A DNA stretch of 16,321 nt from an uncultured Saprospiraceae bacterium (GCA_937969485.1 CALBVQ010000027.1:1-16321), one strand, 5' to 3'. Positions 1 to 7,655 are shown, counted from the first letter of the stretch. The notes: generated by a model from the letters alone, not told the origin. Program-made: numbers and translations.

Positions 1-15
1 TTATTTTCAAGAATT

Positions 16-204
16 ATTAAACCCGAATTATGCATTAGGATTTCGTCACGAGAGCGTAAAATGCAAAGAGAATGGGAGCTCAACAGTTCTTTTGAAGCGC
101 AGGCGTGGTCACCATCACGGTGAGTATCAAAAGAGCTGGACGTTCCCATTATCGAAGCAGTTTAATCTCGTAATAGATATCTTAATGCATATTTCGGGTT
201 AAAT
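16..204. repeat. Long palindromic repeat, copy 1 (189 bp)
   Basis: This is the first of two direct copies offset by exactly 306 bp; I count about 11 differences over 189 columns. The copy is itself an imperfect inverted repeat. Its left end starts ATTAAACCCGAA and its right end finishes TTCGGGTTAAAT. Further paired blocks follow inward: ATGCATTA, ACGAGA, AATGGGA and TCTTTTGA with their complements. The tip is TCACC (109-113), a 5-nt loop, and GGTGA (119-123). Terminal inverted repeats, near-complete self-complementarity and no convincing coding content fit a non-autonomous MITE-like or long-hairpin element. I see no target-site duplication and do not recognise the family. Confidence 0.85.
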
Positions 205-321
205 CAAGTACAAGGCAGAAAACGCAAGGATAGCCTTAGCTATCATGAGTATTTCTAACGAAGCAATTGCTTTTATAAACTTAAAAATCTGCGAAATTCT
301 AAAACAGAATTGGTATTAAAT
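205..321. other. 117-bp spacer with three small palindromes
   Basis: This stretch separates the two long palindromic repeats and has no plausible gene. It contains GATAGC-ctta-GCTATC (229-244), the perfect palindrome AAGCAATTGCTT (261-272) and AATTCT-aaaac-AGAATT (295-311). Their density in 117 bp suggests the spacer is also structured and may belong to the same composite element. No function can be read from it. Confidence 0.5.
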
Positions 322-510
322 ATTAAACCCGAAATATGCATTAGGTTTTCGTCATGAGAGCTTGAAATGCAAAGAGAATGGGAGCTCAACAGTTCTTTTG
401 AAGCGCAGGCGTGGTCACCATCACGGTGAGCATCAAAAGAGCTGGACGTTCCCATTATCGAAGCAGTTTGAGCTCGCAATAGATATCTTAATGCATAATT
501 CGGGTTTAAT
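322..510. repeat. Long palindromic repeat, copy 2 (189 bp)
   Basis: This is the second direct copy of the element at 16-204. The central part (364-430) is identical to copy 1 over 67 bp, including the hairpin tip at 415-429. Differences lie mostly in the outer arms. Its right end is the exact reverse complement of the left end of copy 1 over 22 nt, so the outer ends of the pair match each other better than the two ends of copy 1 do. Small reading frames crossing it are by-products of the repeat. Confidence 0.85.
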
Positions 511-653
511 ACTGTTCACTCGCAATATAAAAATATCTACTCATGCGAACACTTTTTTTAGCAGGAAGCTATCATATTTTCAGTACATTTATCATTAATT
601 AGGCATTGGATTGACTTAATTCTCTAGCCCAAGGATAAAAAAATAACTATTTT

Positions 654-1043
654 ATGAAAAAATACATAACAAGAAGCAACGTTGGATGGCTGGGAACTAT
701 CATAATGTCGATACTAATGGTGCAAAGTATCTATGGTAAATTGATTAATCATCCAGAAGTGGTGGCTAATTTTACGGCAGGTAACATCGAAGAATGGATA
801 ACAATAATAGGGATTGGAGAGCTTGTATGCTTAATATTATTTATCATTCCACGTACTATGAAGTTAGGTACGGTGCTACTTGCGGCATACTTTGGAGGAG
901 CGATCATGTTTCACATGAGTCACCCTCTTGCTGAACATCAAGGCTTTACAGGAGCGACTGTGTTTATGCTGCTGTTTTTGGCGATAGCATGGATAAGAGG
1001 ATTAGAACTAATAGATCTTAATCCTAAAAACGTTAAGGTATAA
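654..1043 (+). CDS. DoxX-like small integral membrane protein
   Basis: This 129-residue protein has four predicted membrane helices, at about residues 11-29, 48-65, 70-87 and 100-117. The central GELVCLILFIIPRTMKLG and the following alanine/glycine-rich helix with AAYFGGAIMFHM are typical of the DoxX-like family of small four-helix inner-membrane proteins. Family members have no single agreed biochemical role, so none is assigned. The ATG is the only sensible start and gives the usual family length. The gene stands alone, 143 bp after the palindromic repeats, and ends 9 bp from the stop of a convergent small gene. I found no clear promoter box upstream. The family call rests on remembered sequence pattern; the membrane topology is clear from composition. 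Confidence 0.8.
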   Translation: MKKYITRSNVGWLGTIIMSILMVQSIYGKLINHPEVVANFTAGNIEEWITIIGIGELVCLILFIIPRTMKLGTVLLAAYFGGAIMFHMSHPLAEHQGFTGATVFMLLFLAIAWIRGLELIDLNPKNVKV

Positions 1044-1055
1044 CCAGCTTGGTTA
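1041..1055. terminator. Small hairpin between convergent stop codons
   Basis: TAACCA (1041-1046), loop GCT and TGGTTA (1050-1055) form a perfect 6-bp stem. The left arm starts with the TAA stop of the DoxX-like gene; the right arm contains the complement of the TAA stop of the convergent small gene. Its position suggests a bidirectional transcription end. There is no U-tract on either side, so it is weak as an intrinsic terminator. Confidence 0.35.
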
Positions 1056-1208
1056 CATTAGGTCCATTCCTAGTACAGTAGATGTAAGGAAGAATGGAAG
1101 TCCTACCCAAAACCATGCTGGCTTAACTGCTAATAAAAATACAGTAAGGACTAGAGAAACAGCTGAAATAGCCCAGTAAAGTTTTTTAGAATTTTTAGTA
1201 TCGCTCAT
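1053..1208 (-). CDS. Small hypothetical membrane protein (51 aa)
   Basis: A short minus-strand frame starts with ATG (1208-1206) and ends with TAA (1055-1053). The product begins MSDTKNSKKLYWAIS. After a charged, lysine-rich N-terminus it has a strong hydrophobic helix (about residues 12-28) and a second hydrophobic segment (about 30-47) with the aromatic run AWFWVGLPFF between. Three things support it as real: codon use gives a clean membrane protein, it abuts its convergent neighbour without overlap, and a promoter candidate of the Bacteroidota type lies just upstream (1231-1261). I do not recognise a named family. It could be a small inner-membrane protein with one hairpin of two helices, positive end in the cytoplasm. 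Confidence 0.7.
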   Translation of the reverse strand: MSDTKNSKKLYWAISAVSLVLTVFLLAVKPAWFWVGLPFFLTSTVLGMDLM

Positions 1209-1230
1209 TATTGTGGTTTAATTTTCGCTG

Positions 1231-1261
1231 CAAAAGTAATTGTTTGTGTCAAAGCATACAA
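1231..1261 (-). promoter_or_regulatory. Bacteroidota-type promoter for the 51-aa gene
   Basis: Read on the minus strand, TTG (1261-1259) is followed after 20 nt by TACTTTTG (1238-1231), an exact match to the TAnnTTTG -7 consensus. Transcription would start about 15 nt upstream of the ATG at 1208. It is divergent to the promoter candidate at 1281-1311. Confidence 0.6.
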
Positions 1262-1280
1262 TTTTTAGTATAAAATAAAG

Positions 1281-1311
1281 TTGACTTAAAAGCGCTTAGG
1301 TTGTATCTTAG
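1281..1311 (+). promoter_or_regulatory. Candidate promoter for the DUF1800/DUF1501 operon
   Basis: TTG (1281-1283) is followed after 20 nt by TATCTTAG (1304-1311), one mismatch from TAnnTTTG. It would place the transcript start shortly before the ATG at 1343. If it is real, the in-frame TTG at 1301 cannot be the translation start, because it lies within the promoter. Confidence 0.45.
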
Positions 1312-1342
1312 TCGCAAATACATTAATACTCAAGGTTTTGTT

Positions 1343-3067
1343 ATGAATAGACAAAAAATTATTAAGGATCGAGATGCATATCTGGGTCAATTAAAGCAGG
1401 AGCTGAAAGAAAGATTTCCTGATGCCTTGGATTTTTATTCGAAAGAGGAAAATCTTCAAGTTGTAGACACAGCGAATTGGCCTGCCAATAAAAATTCTAG
1501 AAAGGGGCTTACGCCCAAAAAAGGGATTATTACAGATACTGAGTTACGACATCTTTTAAGAAGAGTGTTTCCGGGTTTTAGTGGAGAACAATTCAATTAC
1601 TTTCAGGGAAAAACCAGAGAAGAAATTGTTGCAGAACTAGTAACTGAAGAAGTTCTTGCTGATCCTGTGAATGACTACAGTGCTGATGACCCAGATGTAG
1701 GTCTTGGTGAATCATTTGCCGATGCTGGATATAGTCAAAATTTTACAGGAGATAGAGTTGTTGCTCTAAAGAGCATGTTTATCGATAATTTGAAGAAATC
1801 TTCAACTTCTATGCACAGCACGATGTGGTTATTTTGGCATAATCATTTGGTGACAGAGATGTTTGGAGTCTTCGATGGTAGGATGTGTTACAAATATTTG
1901 AAACTCTTGCATGATTACTCTTTCGGTAATTTTAAAGAGTTAATGTACCGTATTACGATAGATCCATCCATGCTTATTTACTTGAATGGTATTGTAAATA
2001 ATAAGGTAGCACCTGATGAAAACTACGGTCGAGAACTTCAAGAGTTGTTTACAATAGGTAAAGGGCCTGATGCGAATTATACGGAAGGTGATGTTCAAGC
2101 TGCAGCTAGAGTATTAACCGGATGGAATATCAACTGGAATGAAGGGACACATACATTTTATGAATGGGATCACGAGACAGCCGATAAGCAATTTTCCGAG
2201 TTTTATGGGAATAAGGTAATTCAAGGAAAGTCAGGTCAAGCAGGACAAGAGGAGTTGCAGGAGATGATTGATATGATCTTTGAGACCAATGAAGTTGCTG
2301 CATTTATCGTGAGGCAGTTGTATACATTTTTTGTGTTTGCCACAATTGACGATTGGGCTGAAGACAATATTATTCAACCTCTTGCACAGACATTAAGAGA
2401 CAATGACTTTACAATCAAGCCTGTCATTGAACAGTTGCTGTTAAGCGATCACTTTTACGATGAAGTAAATTATGGTGCAATAATCAAGACTCCCATCGAT
2501 ATCTTAATCGGTTGGTGGAGAGGAATGGATGTCAAACCTCCATTTGATGAGGATGAAGAAATAATCGATAAAGGTCTCGTGAATAGAAGTATAATGTGGT
2601 CTATGAGTAATTGGGGAATGCATCTTGGTGATCCACCAAATGTCGCTGGATGGCCGGCATACTATCAAACACCTACTTTCGATAAGACCTGGGTAACAAC
2701 TAATACGATTGTAAGACGGATTCAATATGTTGATGCATTTCTGTACTGGGGATTCTGGTATAAGGATGGAGGAAAGGTAGAGGTTGATATTTTAGAATTT
2801 GCTAAATCTCTGAATAATCCTGGTGATCCGCTAGCGCTAATTCGAGAGGTTGAAGATTTGTTTTTTGGAATGGCAATTGATGATGAAGTGAGAAACAGTG
2901 TAAAACTCATTTTACTATCAGGACAATCTGAAGATTTTTATTGGACTAATGCATGGAATTCATGGATAGCCGACGAAGAAGATGAAGGTGCTAAAGCGAT
3001 TGTTTTCAATCGTTTGCGTGCAGCACTTCAACGATTATTTAACCTATCAGAATTCCAACTGAAGTAA
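1343..3067 (+). CDS. DUF1800 family protein
   Basis: This 574-residue protein shows the conserved DUF1800 blocks: WHNHLVTEMFG (165-175), the ENYGRELQELFTIG block (about 226-239), YTEGDVQAAARVLTGW (246-261) and, near the C-terminus, GDPPNVAGWP (about 429-438). The biochemical role of the family is not established. It is commonly encoded next to DUF1501 proteins, as here, where the next gene starts 11 bp after the stop, so the two are probably cotranscribed. I chose the ATG at 1343. A longer frame from TTG at 1301 overlaps a promoter candidate and adds 14 residues with no domain value. The N-terminus is charged (MNRQKIIKDRDAYL) with no hydrophobic or twin-arginine signal from either start, which is odd for a partner of an exported protein. 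The family call is firm; localisation is open. Confidence 0.9.
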   Translation: MNRQKIIKDRDAYLGQLKQELKERFPDALDFYSKEENLQVVDTANWPANKNSRKGLTPKKGIITDTELRHLLRRVFPGFSGEQFNYFQGKTREEIVAELVTEEVLADPVNDYSADDPDVGLGESFADAGYSQNFTGDRVVALKSMFIDNLKKSSTSMHSTMWLFWHNHLVTEMFGVFDGRMCYKYLKLLHDYSFGNFKELMYRITIDPSMLIYLNGIVNNKVAPDENYGRELQELFTIGKGPDANYTEGDVQAAARVLTGWNINWNEGTHTFYEWDHETADKQFSEFYGNKVIQGKSGQAGQEELQEMIDMIFETNEVAAFIVRQLYTFFVFATIDDWAEDNIIQPLAQTLRDNDFTIKPVIEQLLLSDHFYDEVNYGAIIKTPIDILIGWWRGMDVKPPFDEDEEIIDKGLVNRSIMWSMSNWGMHLGDPPNVAGWPAYYQTPTFDKTWVTTNTIVRRIQYVDAFLYWGFWYKDGGKVEVDILEFAKSLNNPGDPLALIREVEDLFFGMAIDDEVRNSVKLILLSGQSEDFYWTNAWNSWIADEEDEGAKAIVFNRLRAALQRLFNLSEFQLK

Positions 3068-3078
3068 AACCTAATATC

Positions 3079-4650
3079 ATGCGTAGAAGAAAATTTTTAA
3101 AGAATACAGCGTCGGGTTTAGTTTTACCCACAATAGCAGGTGGCATTGGATTCAAGACACTTGAAATGACGAATATAGCCCAAGCTTTGCAAATGGCTAA
3201 TGAATCAGACAAGGTGATTGTAATGATTAACCTTTCAGGTGGAAACGATGGACTAAACACAGTTATTCCGCTTGATCAAATGAGTAGCTTGTCTAATGCA
3301 AGAAGTAATGTACTCATTCAAGAGAGTCATATTTTGAAATTGGATGGTACAGATGTGGGATTACACCCTGCAATGACCGAGATGAAAGAGATGTATGATG
3401 AAGGAAAATTGTCTATAGTTCAGAATGTAGGATATCCTAACCCTGACTTCTCTCACTTTCGTTCGACAGACATTTGGATGAGTGGTTCAGGTTCAGATCA
3501 GATAATATCAAGTGGTTGGACAGGTAGATATCTTGAAGATGCTCATCCTGAGTATCCAGGTGAATACCCCAATGAAGATAACCCGCATCCGTTAGCTATT
3601 GAAATAGGTTGGAATAGTTCAATGTTATTTCAAGGTGCGGCCAACAATATGGGAATGGTAATTAATGACCCTGAATATTTTTATGAATTAATAGAAGAAT
3701 CAAATCCTCCCGTTCCTAACACTAAAGCGGGAAATCGGCTAGAATATGTGCGACTCGTTGCAAAGCAGTCACAAGTTTATGGACAGCTTGTAAAACAGGC
3801 AGCTGAGAATGTGCCTTCCCAAGGCCCTTATCCAGAAAATAACTGGTTGGCAGAGCAGCTAAAAATTGTTGCTAGATTGATTGCTGGAGGGATGAAGACG
3901 AAATTGTACTTGGTAGAATTTGGTGGATTTGACACGCACGATAGTCAAGTGGAAGCTGGGAATCATTCAGAAGGTCAGCATGCTTATTTATTGAAAAGTG
4001 TGAGTTCAGCGATCAAGGCATTTTCGGATGATTTAGAAGGGTTGAGCGTAGATGATAAAGTTATAGGAATGACGTTTTCTGAATTTGGAAGAAGAGTGTT
4101 AAGTAATGCTTCAGGAGGAACCGATCATGGAACGTCAGCTCCTTTGTTCTTATTTGGTAGTAATGTCAACGGAGGCGTAATAGGTAATAATCCTATCATC
4201 CCGAATAATGTTGATTACTGGTATAATATGGATATGGAATATGATTTTAGACAGGTATATTCCACACTTTTCGCACAATGGCTTTGTGTGCCTGATGATA
4301 AGGTAGAGCAAATCATGTTTGAAGAGTTTGAGCACTTACCTTTCGTGAAAAATTCTCCATGTGGCTTTGTTGACAATAAGGAACATGTGGTTCATGGGAC
4401 TCAGCTGATCAAGGTATTCCCTAATCCTGTAGGAGATTATGCTCAAATAGAATTTGTCAGTCATGGGGAAATGGTCTACATTGAAATCTATTCAATGGAT
4501 GGTAAGCGCGTCGCGACACCTCTGAGAGGAAACTACTCGACTGGTTCTCATGTCGCAGGTTTTTCTGTTAGTAACTTACCTTCAGGTTCATATTATGTAA
4601 AATACAGGTCGGGTACTTCGGTGCAATCGGCTAAATTGCTAAAAATGTAG
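3079..4650 (+). CDS. DUF1501 family exported protein with type IX sorting domain
   Basis: This 523-residue protein begins MRRRKFLKNTASGLVLP. That is a twin-arginine pattern (RRKFLK) before a modest hydrophobic stretch, so it is probably exported folded by Tat. The DUF1501 domain, which belongs to the alkaline-phosphatase-like clan, follows with NLSGGNDGLNTVIP (51-64), FGGFDTH (281-287), SEFGRRV (334-340) and TDHG (348-351). Residues from about 446 to the end (starting VFPNPVGDYAQIEF, later YSMDGKRV and LPSGSYYVKY) form a type A T9SS C-terminal sorting domain, so the mature protein should be cell-surface attached or secreted. It lies 11 bp after its DUF1800 partner and is followed by a strong terminator. 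The enzymatic activity is unknown; the fold suggests hydrolysis of phosphate or sulfate esters, but this is inference. Confidence 0.92.
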   Translation: MRRRKFLKNTASGLVLPTIAGGIGFKTLEMTNIAQALQMANESDKVIVMINLSGGNDGLNTVIPLDQMSSLSNARSNVLIQESHILKLDGTDVGLHPAMTEMKEMYDEGKLSIVQNVGYPNPDFSHFRSTDIWMSGSGSDQIISSGWTGRYLEDAHPEYPGEYPNEDNPHPLAIEIGWNSSMLFQGAANNMGMVINDPEYFYELIEESNPPVPNTKAGNRLEYVRLVAKQSQVYGQLVKQAAENVPSQGPYPENNWLAEQLKIVARLIAGGMKTKLYLVEFGGFDTHDSQVEAGNHSEGQHAYLLKSVSSAIKAFSDDLEGLSVDDKVIGMTFSEFGRRVLSNASGGTDHGTSAPLFLFGSNVNGGVIGNNPIIPNNVDYWYNMDMEYDFRQVYSTLFAQWLCVPDDKVEQIMFEEFEHLPFVKNSPCGFVDNKEHVVHGTQLIKVFPNPVGDYAQIEFVSHGEMVYIEIYSMDGKRVATPLRGNYSTGSHVAGFSVSNLPSGSYYVKYRSGTSVQSAKLLKM

Positions 4651-4680
4651 CAAACGAATTTTGTTACCTTAATAAATAAG

Positions 4681-4709
4681 AAAGAGCTACAACTGTGGCT
4701 CTTTTTTTT
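4681..4709 (+). terminator. Rho-independent terminator after the DUF1501 gene
   Basis: AAAGAGCTAC (4681-4690), loop AACT and GTGGCTCTTT form a 10-bp stem with one G-U pair. It runs straight into a T-tract ending at 4709. It lies 30 bp after the stop and closes the two-gene operon. Confidence 0.88.
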
Positions 4710-4808
4710 GTGCCCTTCTTAGTTTTACAGCATATTTCCTAAATTCTTGCAGCATGTCTTTGGCAAATTTTAGTGGTTAATGCTTAAAAATTCTAACTTT
4801 AAAAACCT

Positions 4809-5759
4809 ATGAAACAAAGTCTTACAGTTGCCATGATTCAAATGTCAAGTGTTCTTCTCCAAAGAGAAGCCACGATTGATAAAATGGTCCATTTTATTGA
4901 AGAGGCTTCTGAAAAGGGAGCAGAATTATGTGTTTTTGGTGAATCTATATTACCTGGCTATCCGTTTTGGATTGAAAATACAGAAGGTGCAAAGTTCAAT
5001 AATAAGGTTCAGAAAGAAATTCATGCTGCTTATATTAAATCCGCTATCCAGCCTGAAAATGGAGACTTGATCCGACTGCAGAAAATTGCTAAAAGTAAGA
5101 ACGTTGGACTTGTATTCGGTTCTATGGAAAGAGCTGTTGATAGGGGTGGGCACAGTTTGTATTGTTCCATGATCTACATAGATTCAAATGGGGAATTTAG
5201 GAATTCACATAGGAAGCTAATGCCTACCTATGAAGAGAGATTAAGCTGGTCACCTGGAGATGGACATGGATTGAATGTTTTCCCAGTAGGCCCTTTTACC
5301 ATGGGAGGATTGAATTGCTGGGAAAATTGGATGCCTCTTGCTCGTACGGCCTTGTACGGACAAGGTGAGAATTTACATATCGCAATTTGGCCAGGAAATG
5401 TTAGAAACACAGACTTAATTACACCATTTATTGCCCAAGAGGGTAGAAGCTTTGTTATAAGTGTCTGTGGACTTATGTCCAAAGATGATATACCTCAAGA
5501 CTTTCCTTATGCTGATGTTTTTCGAGAGAATGCGCCTGCTATGATGGCCAACGGAGGAAGTTGTATTGCTGCGCCGGATGGTTCATGGCTGGTTGAACCT
5601 GTCAAGGATGAGGAAGGTGTCATCATTGCTGAATTGGATTTCAATAAGGTCCTTGAAGAACGACACAATTTTGATCCAGTGGGACATTATTCTCGCCCAG
5701 ATGTATTCCAACTCAAAGTAAATAAGAGACGACAAAGTGGCTTTCAGTATGAGGACTGA
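4809..5759 (+). CDS. Nitrilase family hydrolase (true-nitrilase-like)
   Basis: This 316-residue cytoplasmic enzyme belongs to the carbon-nitrogen hydrolase superfamily. The catalytic residues are visible: Glu45 in VFGESILPGYP, Lys136 in HRKLMPTYEERLSW, and Cys170 in GGLNCWENWMPLAR. The motifs HRKLxPTxxERxxW, GDG and CWENxxPL are those of the nitrilase branch (nitrile + water to carboxylate + ammonia), not the amidase or ureidopropionase branches. The length fits. The natural nitrile substrate cannot be read from sequence, and a cyanide- or arylacetonitrile-type specificity is equally possible. The start at 4809 puts the family's beta-strand (TVAMIQM) right at the N-terminus. It sits alone after a terminator, about 130 bp from the convergent phosphate-transporter gene. 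A possible -7-like box just before the start was too weak to call. Confidence 0.9.
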   Translation: MKQSLTVAMIQMSSVLLQREATIDKMVHFIEEASEKGAELCVFGESILPGYPFWIENTEGAKFNNKVQKEIHAAYIKSAIQPENGDLIRLQKIAKSKNVGLVFGSMERAVDRGGHSLYCSMIYIDSNGEFRNSHRKLMPTYEERLSWSPGDGHGLNVFPVGPFTMGGLNCWENWMPLARTALYGQGENLHIAIWPGNVRNTDLITPFIAQEGRSFVISVCGLMSKDDIPQDFPYADVFRENAPAMMANGGSCIAAPDGSWLVEPVKDEEGVIIAELDFNKVLEERHNFDPVGHYSRPDVFQLKVNKRRQSGFQYED

Positions 5760-5891
5760 TTGAATATGATGCAGGTAATTTAGATCAGCACTAAATGGTG
5801 TTGCATGTGCTCTTTTCGTTTTTTGGCTGCAAGCCCACAGTACCCATTTGTCCTTCACAAGAATTCATGCGTAGATTGAATAGGACTAAAT

Positions 5892-7607
5892 CTATACTTC
5901 CCCTGCAATTGCTTCTGATACGTTGATAATGTGATTTCCTATTGTTTCTAAAGCCACAAATATATCTTTGTAATAGAAAGCTGACTGAGTATTGTAATCT
6001 TCGTCTCCTATCCGATCAAGGTTGTGGTCTCTCAAGGTTTTACGGTATTTGTTGATTTGTTTTTCAATATCGTATGCTTCCGTCAAATCCACTTTCTTGT
6101 ATTCTCCATTAAGATTCTGAATCATGATCTCAAATCCATGGTCTATATATGTAATCATGCTATTGATGTGGTCTCGTTGATCAGGTGTGAAATAAGATTT
6201 TGATTCTATTTTCTGTTCTATTGTCTTTGAAATCTGGAAGTATACATCACCTATCCGCTCTAGGTCATTGCATATATTTAAACACGTTCGAAGTATAATA
6301 CTGGTTTGAGGAGTAATTTCCTTATTCGAAAGTTTGGTCACATAGTTAGTGATTTCCTCTTCCATCGTATCTGTAATCTTCTCGTACTTCTTAATTTTCT
6401 TTATTAGCTTTTTCTGAGCTTTACCATTCGTCTCATTAACTAAGTCTTTAGCAAAAGTTGACATTCTTGTAACGACAGAACCGAAATGAGCTGTTTCCTT
6501 CTGTAAACCGTCTATCGCTAATTCTGGAGTCAGTGCTGCTGTGCCTATATACTTTAGACGAGTAGATTCGTCTTCGTCCTCTAAAGATGCAGGAACTGTT
6601 ATGATGGCAATTCTTACAAGTAAATTAACAAAGCCTATCAGAAGCAGCACATTCAATAAATTGAACAATGTGTGAAATGAACTAAGCCCGAAAACCATCG
6701 ATGCATTGTCAGTGTACGGATCATTTTGACCCATAACCTCCATTACGAAATATTTAATCCAAGGAAGTATCACTGGCATTAAAATAACCATCCAAGTCAC
6801 CCCTACAATGTTGAAAAGTGAATGAATTCTTGCTGATCTCTTAGCATTAGTATTTCCTACTAGCGATGCTATCTCTGCTGTAATTGTCGTTCCTATGTTT
6901 TCCCCAAGAATCATGGCTACAGCAATCTCAAATGGAAGCCAACCTTGAGTACATAAAATTATCGTTACCGCCATTGCAGCAGAAGAAGACTGAACAATTA
7001 TGGTAACTAAAGCTCCTACAAAAACAAAGAATACTCGCGATAAGAATCCATAATCGGCGAAATTTTTCAAGAAACTTAGCGCTTCAGGATTGGCTCTTAA
7101 ATCAGGCACTGAATCCTTTAAAAAACTCAATCCCAAAAATAGAATCGCAAATCCAATAATGAATTCTCCCCAATATTTTAATTTGATTCTGCCACTAAGT
7201 AACATAGGTACACCAAACGCAAACAACGGAAGCGATAACGCACTTAAAGAAAACTTTACCGTGTCTTTATCAGCTGAAAATAAGGCTGCTAATCCTGCAA
7301 TGATCCATCCAGTAATTGTAGTTCCTATATTAGCCCCCATCATGACACCCGCTGATTCAGTTAACGTCAATAATCCTGCATTTACAAAACTTACTGTCAT
7401 AACAGTAGTAGCTGAAGACGATTGTACTAAACTTGTGGTAAGAAAACCAGTGAACACACCCAAAAAGCGGTTCTTGGTCATAGTCCTTAAAATATTTCTC
7501 AATTGTGCTCCGGCAGCTCGCTGAACTCCATCACTCATCATCTTCATTCCATAAATGAAAAATGCAAGAGCTCCTACTATCTTAAATATGCCGAATACCA
7601 CAGCCAT
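5892..7607 (-). CDS. Na+/phosphate cotransporter with PhoU-like C-terminus
   Basis: This 571-residue inner-membrane protein has the duplicated signature of Na/Pi cotransporters: QSSSATT (62-68) with GANIGTTITG (91-100), and QSSSAAM (206-212) with GENIGTTITAE (235-245). About eight or nine hydrophobic segments fill residues 1-335. From about 350 to the end it is soluble and rich in charged helices (ETAHFGSVVTRM, LERIGDVYFQISKTIEQK, LETIGNHIINVSEAIAGE). That is the PhoU-like tail usual for the bacterial NptA/YjbB-type group. It should move phosphate with sodium; direction in vivo can be import or export. It is monocistronic on the minus strand, convergent with the nitrilase gene and divergent from the DUF2064 gene. 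A good promoter lies 20 bp before the ATG at 7607. No recognisable phosphate-response operator was found. Confidence 0.93.
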   Translation of the reverse strand: MAVVFGIFKIVGALAFFIYGMKMMSDGVQRAAGAQLRNILRTMTKNRFLGVFTGFLTTSLVQSSSATTVMTVSFVNAGLLTLTESAGVMMGANIGTTITGWIIAGLAALFSADKDTVKFSLSALSLPLFAFGVPMLLSGRIKLKYWGEFIIGFAILFLGLSFLKDSVPDLRANPEALSFLKNFADYGFLSRVFFVFVGALVTIIVQSSSAAMAVTIILCTQGWLPFEIAVAMILGENIGTTITAEIASLVGNTNAKRSARIHSLFNIVGVTWMVILMPVILPWIKYFVMEVMGQNDPYTDNASMVFGLSSFHTLFNLLNVLLLIGFVNLLVRIAIITVPASLEDEDESTRLKYIGTAALTPELAIDGLQKETAHFGSVVTRMSTFAKDLVNETNGKAQKKLIKKIKKYEKITDTMEEEITNYVTKLSNKEITPQTSIILRTCLNICNDLERIGDVYFQISKTIEQKIESKSYFTPDQRDHINSMITYIDHGFEIMIQNLNGEYKKVDLTEAYDIEKQINKYRKTLRDHNLDRIGDEDYNTQSAFYYKDIFVALETIGNHIINVSEAIAGEV

Positions 7608-7626
7608 GGGATCATTTTTTGTACTG

Positions 7627-7655
7627 CAAATATAATTGTCGCAATGTTAATTCAA
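7627..7655 (-). promoter_or_regulatory. Bacteroidota-type promoter of the Na+/phosphate transporter
   Basis: On the minus strand, TTG (7655-7653) is followed after 18 nt by TATATTTG (7634-7627), an exact match to TAnnTTTG. Transcription would start about 13 nt before the ATG, giving a very short leader. Confidence 0.65.

Noticed and set aside
16..510. CRISPR array
   Set aside because: There are only two long copies of 189 bp with one 117-bp spacer and no cas genes. The repeats are far too long and are self-complementary along their whole length.
273..598. Small reading frames on both strands crossing the repeat copies (for example a 78-residue frame starting at TTG 362)
   Set aside because: They follow the palindromic repeat. 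The start is absent from copy 1, the product is low-complexity and basic, and the frame is explained by lack of stops in the repeat.
1301..1342. Upstream TTG start for the DUF1800 gene
   Set aside because: The TTG lies inside a promoter candidate and the added 14 residues carry neither a signal peptide nor family motifs. The ATG at 1343 is preferred.
4755..4808. Promoter for the nitrilase gene (TAACTTTA box)
   Set aside because: The box is one mismatch from consensus but nearly abuts the ATG and lacks a properly spaced -33 TTG.
5787..5824. Possible terminator after the nitrilase gene (AGCAC...GTGCT then T-rich)
   Set aside because: The stem is only 5 bp with a 15-nt loop and an interrupted T-run, which is too weak to call.
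5825..5835. GGCT-GCA-AGCC hairpin between convergent nitrilase and transporter genes
   Set aside because: It is a 4-bp stem with no T-run after it on either strand, and is likely to occur by chance.
7090..7524. 144-residue + strand reading frame
   Set aside because: It lies entirely antisense to the well-supported Na+/phosphate transporter gene and has no recognisable domain or promoter.
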